DNA of 64,000 bases from JAMZMI01 sp039944535 (lineage in GTDB: Bacteria > Bacteroidota > Bacteroidia > Cytophagales > Cyclobacteriaceae): assembly GCA_039944535.1 (NCBI GenBank), contig JBDUYP010000023.1:372001-436000 (forward strand), read 5' to 3'. How positions within the stretch are numbered: position 1 is the first letter of the stretch; each line of letters opens with the position of its first letter. Shown piece by piece: positions 8,812 through 18,409 of this stretch. The notes beneath the pieces are model-generated. The model had not been told where the DNA came from, did not search any database, and saw nothing but the letters and a program-made list of their open reading frames with translations. The translations under genes and the position numbers were made by a program.

Positions 8812-9564
8812 ATGAAAAAGAGATTGTACAGTTTGATTGTATGCTTAATCGTATGGGGCTTAATTTCATGCACTGAAAACGATAATTCAGGTAAATGTGA
8901 TTGTTCAGAGACGCCAGTTATAGAGATTTTGGAAAAGAGCAGAATGGAGGTTCTTAAATCTCTTAATGACAGTATAGGTGGTTTATCTATGTTAGATTCC
9001 ACAAATCAAAAGTTTACCTATTACAGGTTATGCTCCTTAGATTCCATTGCTTCGATTGAAGCACATACTAATGTGGAAGTAAGTGGAAATGTAGTAGTAG
9101 GGTGTAAAGAGGGTGACTTCAAAAGCTTCGACCTTGAGAAGATTAATGTGATTAAACATTGTGTTAAAGAAGTAGACACAGTAGAATTAGATGAAACTTT
9201 ATTTGGAGATTGGATTTTTCAGCAAATTTTAATTGAAGGTCAAATTTATCAGCCGGCATGTGAATCAGGAGAGGTGGGAATTTCTTTTTATGATGATTCA
9301 GGATTAGTGAGTATGGGTGCTGACCTGGGAGAGGTGGGAATGAGTGGAGATATAGTACTTTCGGAAGGTTATTTCTTAATCTCTGGTCTTTCTTCAACAT
9401 TGATTTATCCAAAAACCCAAGCTGAAGCCTTTTTTGGAGGTAAGTTTTGTGAGGCAATTAGCTGTAATGAGACAAGAGTTAGAATCGATTATGCTATATC
9501 AAAAAACTTCCTGCAACTGATAAATTCTGAAAACGGAATAACGATTAATCTCTATAAAAAATGA
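8812..9564 (+). CDS. Putative lipoprotein, unknown function
   Basis: The protein has 250 residues with a lipoprotein signal peptide (lipobox LISC, Cys20). Cysteines cluster near the mature N-terminus (CDC) and again at ~110-125 and ~215-220. The C-terminal ~120 residues, beginning LFGDWIFQQ and ending INLYKK with alternating strand/turn pattern, faintly recall META/HslJ-like beta folds, but I cannot confirm that. It is preceded by a 280-base gene-free region and followed by a broken T9SS-tail gene whose first ATG overlaps its stop. The coding region is AT-richer than its neighbours, which could indicate transfer. Confidence 0.65.
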   Translation: MKKRLYSLIVCLIVWGLISCTENDNSGKCDCSETPVIEILEKSRMEVLKSLNDSIGGLSMLDSTNQKFTYYRLCSLDSIASIEAHTNVEVSGNVVVGCKEGDFKSFDLEKINVIKHCVKEVDTVELDETLFGDWIFQQILIEGQIYQPACESGEVGISFYDDSGLVSMGADLGEVGMSGDIVLSEGYFLISGLSSTLIYPKTQAEAFFGGKFCEAISCNETRVRIDYAISKNFLQLINSENGITINLYKK

Positions 9565-9949
9565 TGAACATCAAGATTTGTATGGGATACTTTGCAATTA
9601 CCTACTCTCTCCGGCTTTAAGCTAGGAAATTCTGATTGAGGTTAGCGAAGAGCAGGAAAGAAATCTGCACATATCGCAAAAGGCCAGTAGTTTCTCTGTT
9701 GGTACATCGAATCCAATAAATTGCAATTATTATCCTAATCCAACATCTAATTTTCTCTACATTGAAAGCAGTGAGAATGAAGATATTGAGGTGTGGATAT
9801 TAAGTGCCTCTACTGGGAGGGAAATTTATTCGACAACTCTTAAATCAAATAGCAAGAAGGTAAATCTTAAAAACCGGGAAAGTGGTTTGTATTTGGTCAA
9901 AGTGAGGTTGGGAAATGATACTTATGAATTTAAAGTTTACAAGGAATGA
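9561..9949 (+). pseudogene. Remnant of a small secreted protein with T9SS sorting domain
   Basis: An ATG at 9561 overlaps the preceding stop and opens a signal-like peptide (MMNIKICMGYFAITYSL) that stops after 19 codons. In another frame, from about 9624 to the TGA at 9947-9949, the sequence encodes a good type IX sorting domain: YYPNPTSNF, then EVWILSASTGREIYS, SGLYLVKV and EFKVYKE. That frame is open only after a TAG at about 9621 and has no ATG. The simplest reading is a small gene broken by a frameshift or nonsense change; alternatively only the tail of a longer gene survives. Confidence 0.6.
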
Positions 9950-9964
9950 TGGTTTGAACAGCTA

Positions 9965-11683
9965 TCAAACCAAAAACATTCTCGCTAATCTGATAGTATC
10001 GTAATCCAGCTTCTTGTTCAAGGCAGTATGAATGTAACCCAACCGAATATTGCCGTCTTTGTCGAAGAACTCTTCGTTCCCCTGAGCTTTTAATTTTTCT
10101 ACAGCTTTTTCCACCTTTTCCATGGTTTTGGCGTCAGGTGCGTATTTGCTCAAATCAATTTTTGAGTCTTCTGCCCTGATTTGCTCCAGGTGGTTGATCA
10201 CAGTGCCCAGCGTGAGGTCACGCTCAAACGCAATCAACTCCAGCGACATGCCTTTTTGAACCAGTTTTTTCGTTTTGACGTAGGTGCTTTCTTTTGTAGC
10301 CTTCGTCAAATACTTTTTCTCACGCTCCTGGTTTGACTTGATCACCTCTTCGTCATTGGTGCCTCCGCATCGTTCTATGAAGTTGGCCCAGCGGAGCTTC
10401 ATATCCTGAATGGCTATGTTGAGTGCTTCGTTTTCATTGTCACGTGATAGCTCCTTAAATCTCACGTCTGCTCTAAAAGCAAGATCATCAACAGCAAGCG
10501 CATTGTTATTTATGCCTTTCAGCTTGAGTCCTTCCCAGGTCTTGAGGCGTGAAAGTGCCACATATCCCTGTCCTGTCTCGAAGGTTTTGGAAAGGTCCAT
10601 CTCTGCTCCGTCGAGGGTCATCCCCTGACTCTTGTGAACAGTGATTGCCCAGGCCAACCGTAGCGGAACCTGCTTGTAGGAAGCCAGGATCGTTTCTTTT
10701 TCATCGACCACTGTCCATTCCTCGGGTTTACAGATAATGACACGACCTTCTGTGGTTTTGACTTTAGGCCAGCCTTCTTCCCCATCAAAGTCGATGATGG
10801 TTCCCATTGTACCATTGAAGTATCCCTTTTCAGGGTTGTTGCGGACAAACATCACCCTGGCATCCAGCTTCAGCTCTATCCTGGGTGCCGCCAGTACAGA
10901 TTGCTTCAGTGATTCTACGATATTGGATTTTCCCTCTGTTTTGGCCTCAAAAACATGTGTTACGTTTGGGTTGTCGGCGAGGCGCTTGGTGTTCATCTCA
11001 TCCACGTCTGCATTGTGGGTGAATAGCCTCAATACCTCAAGGTCATCAGATTGTTCTCTCAGTTTATCCTGAATCAGCATGACCGAATCGTCAGTCACAT
11101 CTTTGTTTCTGATTTCGGCCAGTAAATTGGCCAGGGAGTCTTGCCCTTGCCTGTACTGATCGGTGAGGTAGCAAACCTTGAGCCCGGCATCTACCCATAC
11201 AGGTGCCATAAAGGCAAACTTTTCCCTGTTTGGCAAACCCTGCCTTGATACCGGTGGTAGCTGAAAGAAATCGCCTGATAGTATCACCTGTATTCCACCA
11301 AAGGCTTTGCTGCTTTTTTTGAAATGCTTCAGGATATCGCTGATCCCTGTTAGAATTTTGCCTGACAGCATAGAGATCTCATCTATGATGAGAACCTTGG
11401 CGTTTTCCAGACGGTCTCTGGTCTGCTTGTTCTTGGAGATTCGCTCCAGATCAGGGTAGGTGATGCGTTCTTTTATGCCAATGCCCGACCATGAGTGAAT
11501 GGTTTGGCCACCGATATGAGTTGCGGCAATTCCTGTAGAGGCAGTAATCGCAACCGGAACTTCTCGCTGGCGCAGGTATTCTACATATTCATTGATCAGA
11601 TAAGTTTTTCCTGTCCCTGCCGAGCCGGTGAGATAGACGTTGTGTCCTGATTTGAGTATCGAAAGGGCAGTTTCCTGATTCAT
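9965..11683 (-). CDS. PIF1-like superfamily 1 DNA helicase with C-terminal helix-turn-helix
   Basis: This 572-residue SF1B helicase has Walker A GSAGTGKT (20-27), ITASTGIAA as motif Ia, Walker B VLIIDEIS (~93-100), GDFFQLPP as motif III, and the C-terminal TVHKSQGMTLDGAEMD and YVALSRL motifs of the PIF1/RecD group. Residues ~470-520 (KKLVQKGMSLELIAFERDL..GTVINHL) form a helix-turn-helix similar to HTH_40, a common appendage in Bacteroidota. Such enzymes unwind 5'-3' and help replication past structured DNA. It lies 5 bases upstream of nothing obviously related; the dehydrogenase gene precedes it by 5 bases on the same strand, so the two are probably cotranscribed. Confidence 0.87.
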   Translation of the reverse strand: MNQETALSILKSGHNVYLTGSAGTGKTYLINEYVEYLRQREVPVAITASTGIAATHIGGQTIHSWSGIGIKERITYPDLERISKNKQTRDRLENAKVLIIDEISMLSGKILTGISDILKHFKKSSKAFGGIQVILSGDFFQLPPVSRQGLPNREKFAFMAPVWVDAGLKVCYLTDQYRQGQDSLANLLAEIRNKDVTDDSVMLIQDKLREQSDDLEVLRLFTHNADVDEMNTKRLADNPNVTHVFEAKTEGKSNIVESLKQSVLAAPRIELKLDARVMFVRNNPEKGYFNGTMGTIIDFDGEEGWPKVKTTEGRVIICKPEEWTVVDEKETILASYKQVPLRLAWAITVHKSQGMTLDGAEMDLSKTFETGQGYVALSRLKTWEGLKLKGINNNALAVDDLAFRADVRFKELSRDNENEALNIAIQDMKLRWANFIERCGGTNDEEVIKSNQEREKKYLTKATKESTYVKTKKLVQKGMSLELIAFERDLTLGTVINHLEQIRAEDSKIDLSKYAPDAKTMEKVEKAVEKLKAQGNEEFFDKDGNIRLGYIHTALNKKLDYDTIRLARMFLV

Positions 11684-11688
11684 GCGTA

Positions 11689-12765
11689 TTATTCAGGAAA
11701 TCGTACATCGAAGCGCTCACCTAAACCTTTGAGGTCGGCTACCACTTTGTCGAGAAGCGGTATTCCGTTGGCTCTTCGTTCTCTTTCCAGTTTTCTTTCA
11801 GGATCTCCAGGGATCAAAACCTGATGACCTTCCATTACAGGCTTGGCCTCTCTGAACCGTGTGATCCAGTTGTCCATGTGTGACTTAAACTCGCCAGCAG
11901 GTCGGAAGGCATCAATGCGCATAGCGCCAAAGAAGTGACCGATTCCCTTGCCCACAGGGTCGCTCGGGGGATCAAGAAATGCTACAAACGGAGGAACCCA
12001 GGGGCCATAGTTGGCACCTGAAAGCACCGCTGAAAAAATATCAACAACCGCTGATAAGCCATATCCTTTGTGAGAGCCATGTTCGCGGTTGCCACCAAGT
12101 GGGAGCAGTGCGCCTCCTTTTTGCACACCGAAAGGGTCTGTAGTTATCTGGCCCTCTTCATCCTGAGCCCAGCCGCTCGGCATTTGCGCTTCTTTCCTTT
12201 GGAGGATTTCAAGCTTTCCGTTTGCGGCAGTGGTGGTAGCCATATCCAGCACAAAAGGAGGTTCCTTATCTGCGGGTATTGCTACGGAAATGGGATTTGT
12301 TCCTAAAAGTCTTTCTTTGGAAAATGTAGGAGCCACCAGTGGGCTGGCGTTGGTCATGGCTATGCCTATGCAATCTTCTTCAAGAGCCAGCATGCTGTAA
12401 TACCCGGCTATTCCATAGTGATTGGAGTTTCTCACCGACACCCAGCCAGTGCCCGCCGTTTTGGCCTTTTCTATGGCCAATTTCATGGCTTGCGGCCCCA
12501 CCACCAGGCCAAGTCCGCTATCGCCATCGATCACTCCCGTACTAGGCGTTTCATGCACCACTTTTACTTTCGGCGATGTATTTACCCTTTCTTTGTCAAT
12601 GAGTCGGATGTATCCTGAAAGTCTGGCCACCCCATGCGAGTCTACTCCACGCAAGTCTGCACTCAAAAGCACCTCTGCACTTTTTCGAGCTTCTTGTTCA
12701 GAACAACCCGTCGCTTCTAGAATTTCTTTAGCAAACTGAAATAGTTCGTCGTGAGATATTGTCAT
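11689..12765 (-). CDS. Ldh_2 (malate/L-lactate/ureidoglycolate) family NAD(P)H dehydrogenase
   Basis: The 358-residue protein belongs to the type-2 malate/lactate dehydrogenase family, which is unrelated to Rossmann-fold enzymes. Signature stretches are DLRGVDSHGVARL (~52-64), VRNSNHYGIAGYY (~116-128, with the active-site His), GTNPISVAIPA and HKGYGLS. The family oxidises 2-hydroxy acids such as malate, sulfolactate, 2,3-diketogulonate or ureidoglycolate; the substrate here is not defined by context. The stop lies 5 bases before the helicase start. No transporter or pathway gene adjoins it. Confidence 0.85.
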   Translation of the reverse strand: MTISHDELFQFAKEILEATGCSEQEARKSAEVLLSADLRGVDSHGVARLSGYIRLIDKERVNTSPKVKVVHETPSTGVIDGDSGLGLVVGPQAMKLAIEKAKTAGTGWVSVRNSNHYGIAGYYSMLALEEDCIGIAMTNASPLVAPTFSKERLLGTNPISVAIPADKEPPFVLDMATTTAANGKLEILQRKEAQMPSGWAQDEEGQITTDPFGVQKGGALLPLGGNREHGSHKGYGLSAVVDIFSAVLSGANYGPWVPPFVAFLDPPSDPVGKGIGHFFGAMRIDAFRPAGEFKSHMDNWITRFREAKPVMEGHQVLIPGDPERKLERERRANGIPLLDKVVADLKGLGERFDVRFPE

Positions 12766-12799
12766 TAAAATAATTTTATTAGGTAAAAATACAAGCGTA

Positions 12800-13744
12800 T
12801 CAGTTCCAGGTGTTTTCCTTTTCCAAATCCTGGATCGTACTTAGCAGAACCCCTTCTTTTAACGCATAGGCCGATACACGGATGTTTTTGATTTGCAATT
12901 TTTCAATGATAAATGCGATGAGCACACAAGCTACTACAATCATATCCACACGCAATGGAATCATTCCGGGTATTTCCAATCTTTGTTCTCTGTTTTTAGC
13001 TCTTATATCTTCTAAAATCTCATGGAAAGCCCCGATTGAAAGCGGATATTCGGTGAGGTTTTCCTGTCTTATTTTTCCTGAGGATAGTAGAAATATGTCA
13101 CTCAAAGTATCAAATGTCCCTGAACTACCTATCAGTGTTTCAGGCTTGTATTGGTTATACGCATCAAATAGTTCTTGAAGTTGTGTTTCCAGATACACTT
13201 TTAGCTCGTCAACTTCATTTGATTGAATAGGGTCGTGTCGGTGAAACTTTTCAACCAGTCTCTGGCCGCCTATTTCAAAGCTTTGTTTCCAGAAAATTTC
13301 AGAGGAATTACCAATGATAAATTCAATGCTCCCGCCACCAATATCCATGATGAGTGCAGGATCCGATCCTATATCCATGGCTTTTTTCACACCGTAGTAA
13401 ATGTGCTCAGCTTCCTGAAGGCCGGAAATAACATTTACTTCTATGCCTGTCTCTTCTAAAATTCTGGCTACAATGTCCTGACCATTTTTGGCATTTCGGA
13501 TGGCACTGGTAGCAGTGGCAAACACTTTATTTACTTTTTCGGCGGCAATGACCTCTTTGAATTTGATCAAGGAGTCCAAAGCGCGTTGCTCCGCCTCTTG
13601 CGTGATTTTGCCCTGATTGATACCGTCCTTTCCTATGCGCACAGCAGTTTTCTCACGGTAGATTATTTTCCACTCGCCATCCATCACATCTACGATCATT
13701 AGATGAAATGTATTGGTGCCCATATCAATCACTGCGATCCTCAT
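12800..13744 (-). CDS. Ppx/GppA-family exopolyphosphatase or (p)ppGpp phosphohydrolase
   Basis: The 314-residue protein has the ASKHA fold. DMGTNTFHLMI (7-17) is the first phosphate loop, TSAIRNAKN follows near 90, and IMDIGGGSIEFI (~144-155) is the second phosphate loop. It is the short, two-domain form without the C-terminal HD-like extension of E. coli Ppx, typical of Bacteroidota. Members hydrolyse inorganic polyphosphate from its ends or pppGpp to ppGpp. No polyphosphate kinase lies in the window. It is the first gene of a probable minus-strand run 12800 to 9965, though 35 bases separate it from the next gene. Confidence 0.85.
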   Translation of the reverse strand: MRIAVIDMGTNTFHLMIVDVMDGEWKIIYREKTAVRIGKDGINQGKITQEAEQRALDSLIKFKEVIAAEKVNKVFATATSAIRNAKNGQDIVARILEETGIEVNVISGLQEAEHIYYGVKKAMDIGSDPALIMDIGGGSIEFIIGNSSEIFWKQSFEIGGQRLVEKFHRHDPIQSNEVDELKVYLETQLQELFDAYNQYKPETLIGSSGTFDTLSDIFLLSSGKIRQENLTEYPLSIGAFHEILEDIRAKNREQRLEIPGMIPLRVDMIVVACVLIAFIIEKLQIKNIRVSAYALKEGVLLSTIQDLEKENTWN

Positions 13745-13904
13745 ACCGGTAAAAATTAGGGCGCAAGATAATTAAAAAGAAGAAGTATATCCGACCCATC
13801 TATCCAACAAATACACGGGAGTTATCGTGCATAGTTTGGCGGTAAAATGAATCCATTTTGTAACTTACCAATCAACTAGATGTACAACATTTATTAAGAA
13901 AAAA

Positions 13905-15491
13905 ATGAGTAACAAAAAGCCCAACACCCCAAGTTTTTTCAAGTCAACTCACGATAAAATAAAGGAACTCGAGGAGCTCAACGAGAAAGCGCTTCTTGGG
14001 GGAGGTGAAACCAGAATAGAAAGTCAGCATAGCAAAGGGAAACTTACGGCGAGAGAAAGAGTTGACCTGCTGATGGACAAAGGGTCATTTCAGGAGATAG
14101 GAAAGTTTGTGATGCACAGGTCTTCTGACTTTGGGCTGGATAAGCAAAAAATACTCGGTGATGGAGTGGTAACCGGTTATGGAACAGTAGATGGCAGGCT
14201 CGTGTATGTGTACAGTCAGGACTTTACTGTTTTTGGAGGGTCTTTATCAGAGACGCATGCCGAAAAGATTGTTAAGATCATGGATATGGCCATGCAGAAT
14301 GGTGCGCCTATTATTGGCCTGAATGACTCTGGAGGAGCCAGGATTCAGGAGGGCGTAGTTTCACTAGGTGGATATGCTGATATTTTTTATAGAAATACGC
14401 GAGCATCCGGCGTAATCCCTCAAATCTCCGCTATCATGGGACCATGTGCTGGCGGGGCGGTTTACTCACCCGCTTTGACAGATTTTATTTTTATGGTGGA
14501 GAAGACCAGTTACATGTTTGTGACTGGACCGAATGTGGTGAAAACCGTAACTCAGGAGGAGGTGACTTCAGAAGAATTGGGTGGTGCTAAAACGCATGCC
14601 ATGAAAAGTGGTGTCACTCATTTTACTTCACCAAATGAGGCTATGTGCATAAGGGATGTGAAACGCCTGCTTAGCTACATGCCTTCTAATTGCGAAGATC
14701 TGCCTCCAATGCTGCCGTATGAAACAAATGGAGATGAGGTCAGGGAGGATCTTGATGGTATTTTGCCGGATAACCCAAACCAGCCTTATGAAATGCGTGA
14801 GGTGATCGAAGGTATCGCCGACAAGGATTCATTTTTTGAAGTACATAAAGATTATGCAGAAAGTATAGTGGTGGGGTATGCCAGGATTGCAGGTCGGAGT
14901 ATAGGGGTTGTAGCCAACCAACCCAATAATTTTGCAGGCGTATTGGGAATCAAGTCCAGCAGAAAAGCAGCCAGATTTGTGCGTACCTGCGATAGTTTCA
15001 ACATTCCATTGCTAGTGCTGGTAGATGTACCCGGATTTTTGCCTGGCACAGATCAGGAGTGGGGCGGTATCATCACACATGGAGCAAAACTGCTGTATGC
15101 ACTGAGCGAGGCGACCGTGCCGAAAGTCACGGTGATTACACGAAAAGCTTATGGAGGGGCTTATGACGTGATGAACTCCAAACATATAGGTGCTGATATG
15201 AACTTTGCATGGCCTACTGCAGAAATAGCCGTGATGGGAGCGCAGGGTGCTTCTGAAATCATTTTCCGAAAGGAAATAGCCAATGCTGAAGACCCAAATG
15301 AAATGCTGCAACAAAAAATTGACGAATACACTGAGAAGTTTGCCAACCCTTATAAGGCGGCAGAGCGCGGGTTTGTTGATGAGGTTATTTTACCACACAA
15401 TACCAGAGCAAAACTGATACGGGCCTATCAAATGCTGGAAAACAAAGTGGATAATTTACCAAGGAAGAAGCACGGAAATATACCTTTATAG
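13905..15491 (+). CDS. Acyl-CoA carboxylase carboxyltransferase (beta) subunit
   Basis: The 528-residue biotin-dependent carboxyltransferase is of the PccB/MmdA type. Both crotonase-like halves are present: GLNDSGGARIQEG and MGPCAGGAVYSPA with oxyanion glycines in the N-domain, and DVPGFLPGTDQE, RKAYGGAYDVM in the C-domain. It transfers CO2 from biotin to propionyl-CoA, or methylcrotonyl-CoA. The match to propionyl-CoA carboxylase is best, judged by the N-terminal ARERVDLLMDKGSFQEIG. The biotin carboxylase and biotin carrier are not in the window, so its partner is encoded elsewhere. It probably functions in propionate or branched-chain catabolism. Confidence 0.88.
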   Translation: MSNKKPNTPSFFKSTHDKIKELEELNEKALLGGGETRIESQHSKGKLTARERVDLLMDKGSFQEIGKFVMHRSSDFGLDKQKILGDGVVTGYGTVDGRLVYVYSQDFTVFGGSLSETHAEKIVKIMDMAMQNGAPIIGLNDSGGARIQEGVVSLGGYADIFYRNTRASGVIPQISAIMGPCAGGAVYSPALTDFIFMVEKTSYMFVTGPNVVKTVTQEEVTSEELGGAKTHAMKSGVTHFTSPNEAMCIRDVKRLLSYMPSNCEDLPPMLPYETNGDEVREDLDGILPDNPNQPYEMREVIEGIADKDSFFEVHKDYAESIVVGYARIAGRSIGVVANQPNNFAGVLGIKSSRKAARFVRTCDSFNIPLLVLVDVPGFLPGTDQEWGGIITHGAKLLYALSEATVPKVTVITRKAYGGAYDVMNSKHIGADMNFAWPTAEIAVMGAQGASEIIFRKEIANAEDPNEMLQQKIDEYTEKFANPYKAAERGFVDEVILPHNTRAKLIRAYQMLENKVDNLPRKKHGNIPL

Positions 15492-15524
15492 ATCACCTCT
15501 TCTATCACAATCGGAAACTCATTG

Positions 15525-16340
15525 ATGTATAAACTCCTGTTGGTATTTGTGTTATTGTCCAGCACACTGTCTGGCCATACGCAAGTTGTAGCCAAATTTG
15601 ATTCTTTGGTTTGGTCAGATGAATTTGATGGGCAAGGTGCTATTGATTCCAATAAATGGTTTCTTCAAACTCAACTCCCGTCTGTGGGTAGCTGGTTTGG
15701 TGGTTTAGTTCAACATTATACAAACCGTCAGGAAAACGCCTTTGTCCAGGACGGATGTTTGAATTTGGTAGCGATTAAAGAAACCTTCAAAGATCAGGGC
15801 TATACCAAGGAATATACTTCTGCCAGGCTCAATTCAAAATTCGCCTTTACCTACGGAAGAGTGGAAATCTGTGCGAAAATGCCATTTGGGATTGGTACTT
15901 GGCCAGCCATTTGGCTGCTGAACACCAACATAAACGAGGCAGGAGCATATTGGGAAACCCAGGGGTACGGAACTACCAACTGGCCAAACTGCGGTGAGAT
16001 TGACATAATGGAACATTGGGGCAAGAAGCAGAACTATGTTTCTAGTGCATTGCACAATTCATCAAGCTACGGTCATCGAGTAATTAATACCAGTGGGCAA
16101 AATGTTGAGAATGTTTCTGGTGAGTTTCATTTATACTCTATGGAGTGGTCGGAGGATAAAATGTCATTTTGTGTTGATGGTGTTGAGCACCTTGTTTATC
16201 AACCCGAGGTTCAAAACAAAGACACCTGGCCGTATGATATGCCCTACTATTTCATTTTTAATATTGCCATTGAACCGGATATTGAACCAGATTTTACGCG
16301 GAGCTCGATGCTCGTGGACTATATCAGGGTTTACCAATAA
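15525..16340 (+). CDS. Secreted GH16 family glycoside hydrolase (laminarinase-like)
   Basis: This 271-residue enzyme has a signal peptide ending near GHTQ. The GH16 catalytic signature EIDIMEHWG is present, with nucleophile Glu158, Asp160 and acid/base Glu163. GRVEICAKMPFGIGTWPAIWLL and the terminal MLVDYIRVYQ strand complete the beta-jelly roll. This motif spacing is that of beta-1,3(4)-glucanases acting on laminarin or mixed-linkage glucan. There is no carbohydrate-binding module or T9SS tail, so it is probably periplasmic or released by cell-surface processing. I chose the ATG at 15525 over a TTG three bases upstream. The SusC/SusD locus is 7 kb away and not obviously coupled. Confidence 0.87.
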   Translation: MYKLLLVFVLLSSTLSGHTQVVAKFDSLVWSDEFDGQGAIDSNKWFLQTQLPSVGSWFGGLVQHYTNRQENAFVQDGCLNLVAIKETFKDQGYTKEYTSARLNSKFAFTYGRVEICAKMPFGIGTWPAIWLLNTNINEAGAYWETQGYGTTNWPNCGEIDIMEHWGKKQNYVSSALHNSSSYGHRVINTSGQNVENVSGEFHLYSMEWSEDKMSFCVDGVEHLVYQPEVQNKDTWPYDMPYYFIFNIAIEPDIEPDFTRSSMLVDYIRVYQ

Positions 16341-16420
16341 AATAAGTTCGTGCTATTTCAGTGGAAGGGTATTTCAATCAATGCTAGATTTACAGAATAA
16401 TTGGACTGAGTTAATTTAAT

Positions 16421-17488
16421 ATGAACGATAAAAGCAAAGAGTTTCTTTTCAGGTATCTAAACAACGCATCACCCACAGGCTTTGAAGCCGAAGGACAGAA
16501 ATTGTGGTTGGAATACATGAAGCCATATATCGACGAATATATTTCTGACACATACGGCAGCATGGTGGGGGTGATCAATCCGGAAGCTAAATACAAAGTG
16601 GTGATAGAGGCCCATGCCGATGAGATCAGTTGGTTTGTAAACTATATCACGGATCAGGGCTATATCTACGTGATCAGAAATGGAGGGTCGGATCACCAGA
16701 TTGCGCCATCTAAGAAGGTAAACATTCATACAAAGAAAGGGATCGTTAAAGGTGTCTTTGGCTGGCCTGCGATTCACGTAAGAAAGGATAAAGAGGATAA
16801 TCCTAGCTTGAAAAACATCTTCATTGATGTGGGGGCGAGCTCCAAAGATGAAGTGGAAAAAATGGGCATTCATCCGGGTACGGTTATCACTTTTGATGAT
16901 GAGCTGATGGAGCTCAACGAAAAGTTTTTGGTAGGGCGAGCACTCGACAATAGAATCGGTGGATTCATGATTGCTGAGGTGGCCAGAAGGCTCAAAGAAA
17001 ACAAAGTTGATTTGCCTTTTGGTTTGTATGTCGTCAACGCCGTGCAGGAGGAAATAGGTTTGAGAGGAGCGGAAATGATTGCCCACAAGATCAAGCCGGA
17101 TGTGGCCATCGTCACAGATGTGACGCATGATACCAATTCGCCTATGTATGATAAGATCACGAGCGGAGATATCAGCTGTGGCAAAGGACCAACCGTATGT
17201 TATGGACCGGCCGTGCAAAACAATCTGCTCGACATGATCATAGACGTGGCGGAGAAAAATGAGATTCCATTTCAAAGGAGAGCTTCATCAAGATCCACAG
17301 GAACCGATACAGACGCATTTGCATATTCCAACGAAGGAGTTGCTTCTGCATTGATCTCTATTCCGCTTAAGTACATGCACACTACTGTAGAGATGTGTAC
17401 TTACGAAGATTTGGAGCAGACCATCAATCTGATTTATGAGACTGTGGTTCAGCTAGAGGCAGGTCACGATTTTAGATATATCAAGTAG
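16421..17488 (+). CDS. M42-family aminopeptidase / endo-glucanase-like metallopeptidase
   Basis: The 355-residue cytoplasmic dinuclear zinc aminopeptidase belongs to the PepA/FrvX type (M42). Metal ligands appear as His in EAHADEISWF (~64), Asp in GRALDNRIGG (~175), the QEEIGLRGAE pair of glutamates (~208), Asp in VTDVTHD and His in LKYMHTTVEM. Members form large tetrahedral assemblies that trim peptides. A second, divergent M42 gene lies at 44935. This copy carries an insertion-rich region (IHVRKDKEDNPS) and TDTDAFAYS where the other has TDTSGVQRM. It is convergent with the DUF4249 gene, 5 bases away. Confidence 0.88.
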   Translation: MNDKSKEFLFRYLNNASPTGFEAEGQKLWLEYMKPYIDEYISDTYGSMVGVINPEAKYKVVIEAHADEISWFVNYITDQGYIYVIRNGGSDHQIAPSKKVNIHTKKGIVKGVFGWPAIHVRKDKEDNPSLKNIFIDVGASSKDEVEKMGIHPGTVITFDDELMELNEKFLVGRALDNRIGGFMIAEVARRLKENKVDLPFGLYVVNAVQEEIGLRGAEMIAHKIKPDVAIVTDVTHDTNSPMYDKITSGDISCGKGPTVCYGPAVQNNLLDMIIDVAEKNEIPFQRRASSRSTGTDTDAFAYSNEGVASALISIPLKYMHTTVEMCTYEDLEQTINLIYETVVQLEAGHDFRYIK

Positions 17489-17493
17489 GAGGA

Positions 17494-18408
17494 TCAATCC
17501 TCCTCCCTTACAAAAGCCCTAAAATGTGGAAGGTGCATGGTGAAATAGCCATAACCATTTTCCACATTTGACGGGTGATTTACCGGCTCACGCGTGAGAG
17601 ATTGCAAAATACCTCCTGATCTTTTCCTGGCCTGAAGGAAATCATAATAGCCTTCATCGATGTTGATCATCACGAAAACCACCGTATCCCTGGGTTGGTA
17701 AAACCCAAGTTCTTCTCTGGACTTGACAGTATCGTTTTCCAGAGTAAGGTCTGAGATTAAATCAGAAAACAGTAGCGTCACATCGGGCTGGAAAAAGACC
17801 TGATTGGAGGTGTCTGGTGAAAGAATGACATCCCCGTTTTCTACATCGAACTGCACATTGTCAAAGTTGGGCAGCCGTGGCAACTCAAATCCCTGCACGA
17901 GGTACCAGTTTTCATCCTCAGCCGGATCGCGAAACTGGTAGTACAAAAATGATGTGGTGTCCCCATTGCTTACTTCACGATTCAGACTCACAGAGTCAAA
18001 TCGCACTTGTTCTTTCAGTTCGGTTACCGATCTGGCCGAGCTCATCGTCAGGCTATCGAAGATATTCAGTTCAAACACGTCATGCGGTCTGGCATCTTTG
18101 AGAGCGCCAACGAACACTCCTGGAGACAATTTGAAAAGGGTATCGGTTTGGGTGTCTGAGGAGATGGTTACCAATGCACGATCCAACAATAGCGAGTTAA
18201 TAAGATCATCTTCAAGTGCATTCAGGTTTTTTCCCGAAAGGGCAGAAAAACTGCGAGTGGCTGTCACTATGATGATGCTGTCGGGAATGAAAAGCGAACT
18301 GACCACAATTTTGGGTGGGGCCGGATCGACCTCAATCAGTACATCTTCCACACATGCAGTCTCGAAGATCAAAAGGCCTATTATGATGCTGTACAGATAT
18401 CTTTTCAT
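17494..18408 (-). CDS. DUF4249 outer-membrane lipoprotein
   Basis: The protein has 304 residues with a lipoprotein signal (FETAC, Cys19), followed by the DUF4249 hallmark EVDPAPPKIVVSSLFIPDS, a Bacteroidota-specific family almost always encoded directly after a TonB-dependent receptor. It begins one base after the receptor stop, so coupling is certain in layout. The likely role is a surface-exposed or periplasmic cap of the receptor, analogous to SusD though unrelated in fold. The transported substrate is unknown. Confidence 0.85.
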   Translation of the reverse strand: MKRYLYSIIIGLLIFETACVEDVLIEVDPAPPKIVVSSLFIPDSIIIVTATRSFSALSGKNLNALEDDLINSLLLDRALVTISSDTQTDTLFKLSPGVFVGALKDARPHDVFELNIFDSLTMSSARSVTELKEQVRFDSVSLNREVSNGDTTSFLYYQFRDPAEDENWYLVQGFELPRLPNFDNVQFDVENGDVILSPDTSNQVFFQPDVTLLFSDLISDLTLENDTVKSREELGFYQPRDTVVFVMINIDEGYYDFLQARKRSGGILQSLTREPVNHPSNVENGYGYFTMHLPHFRAFVREED

Positions 18409-18409
18409 A

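Noticed and set aside
9722..9740. Half-site TGCAATTATTATCC resembling the Zur palindrome
   Set aside because: Second arm does not match and it lies inside a broken coding region.
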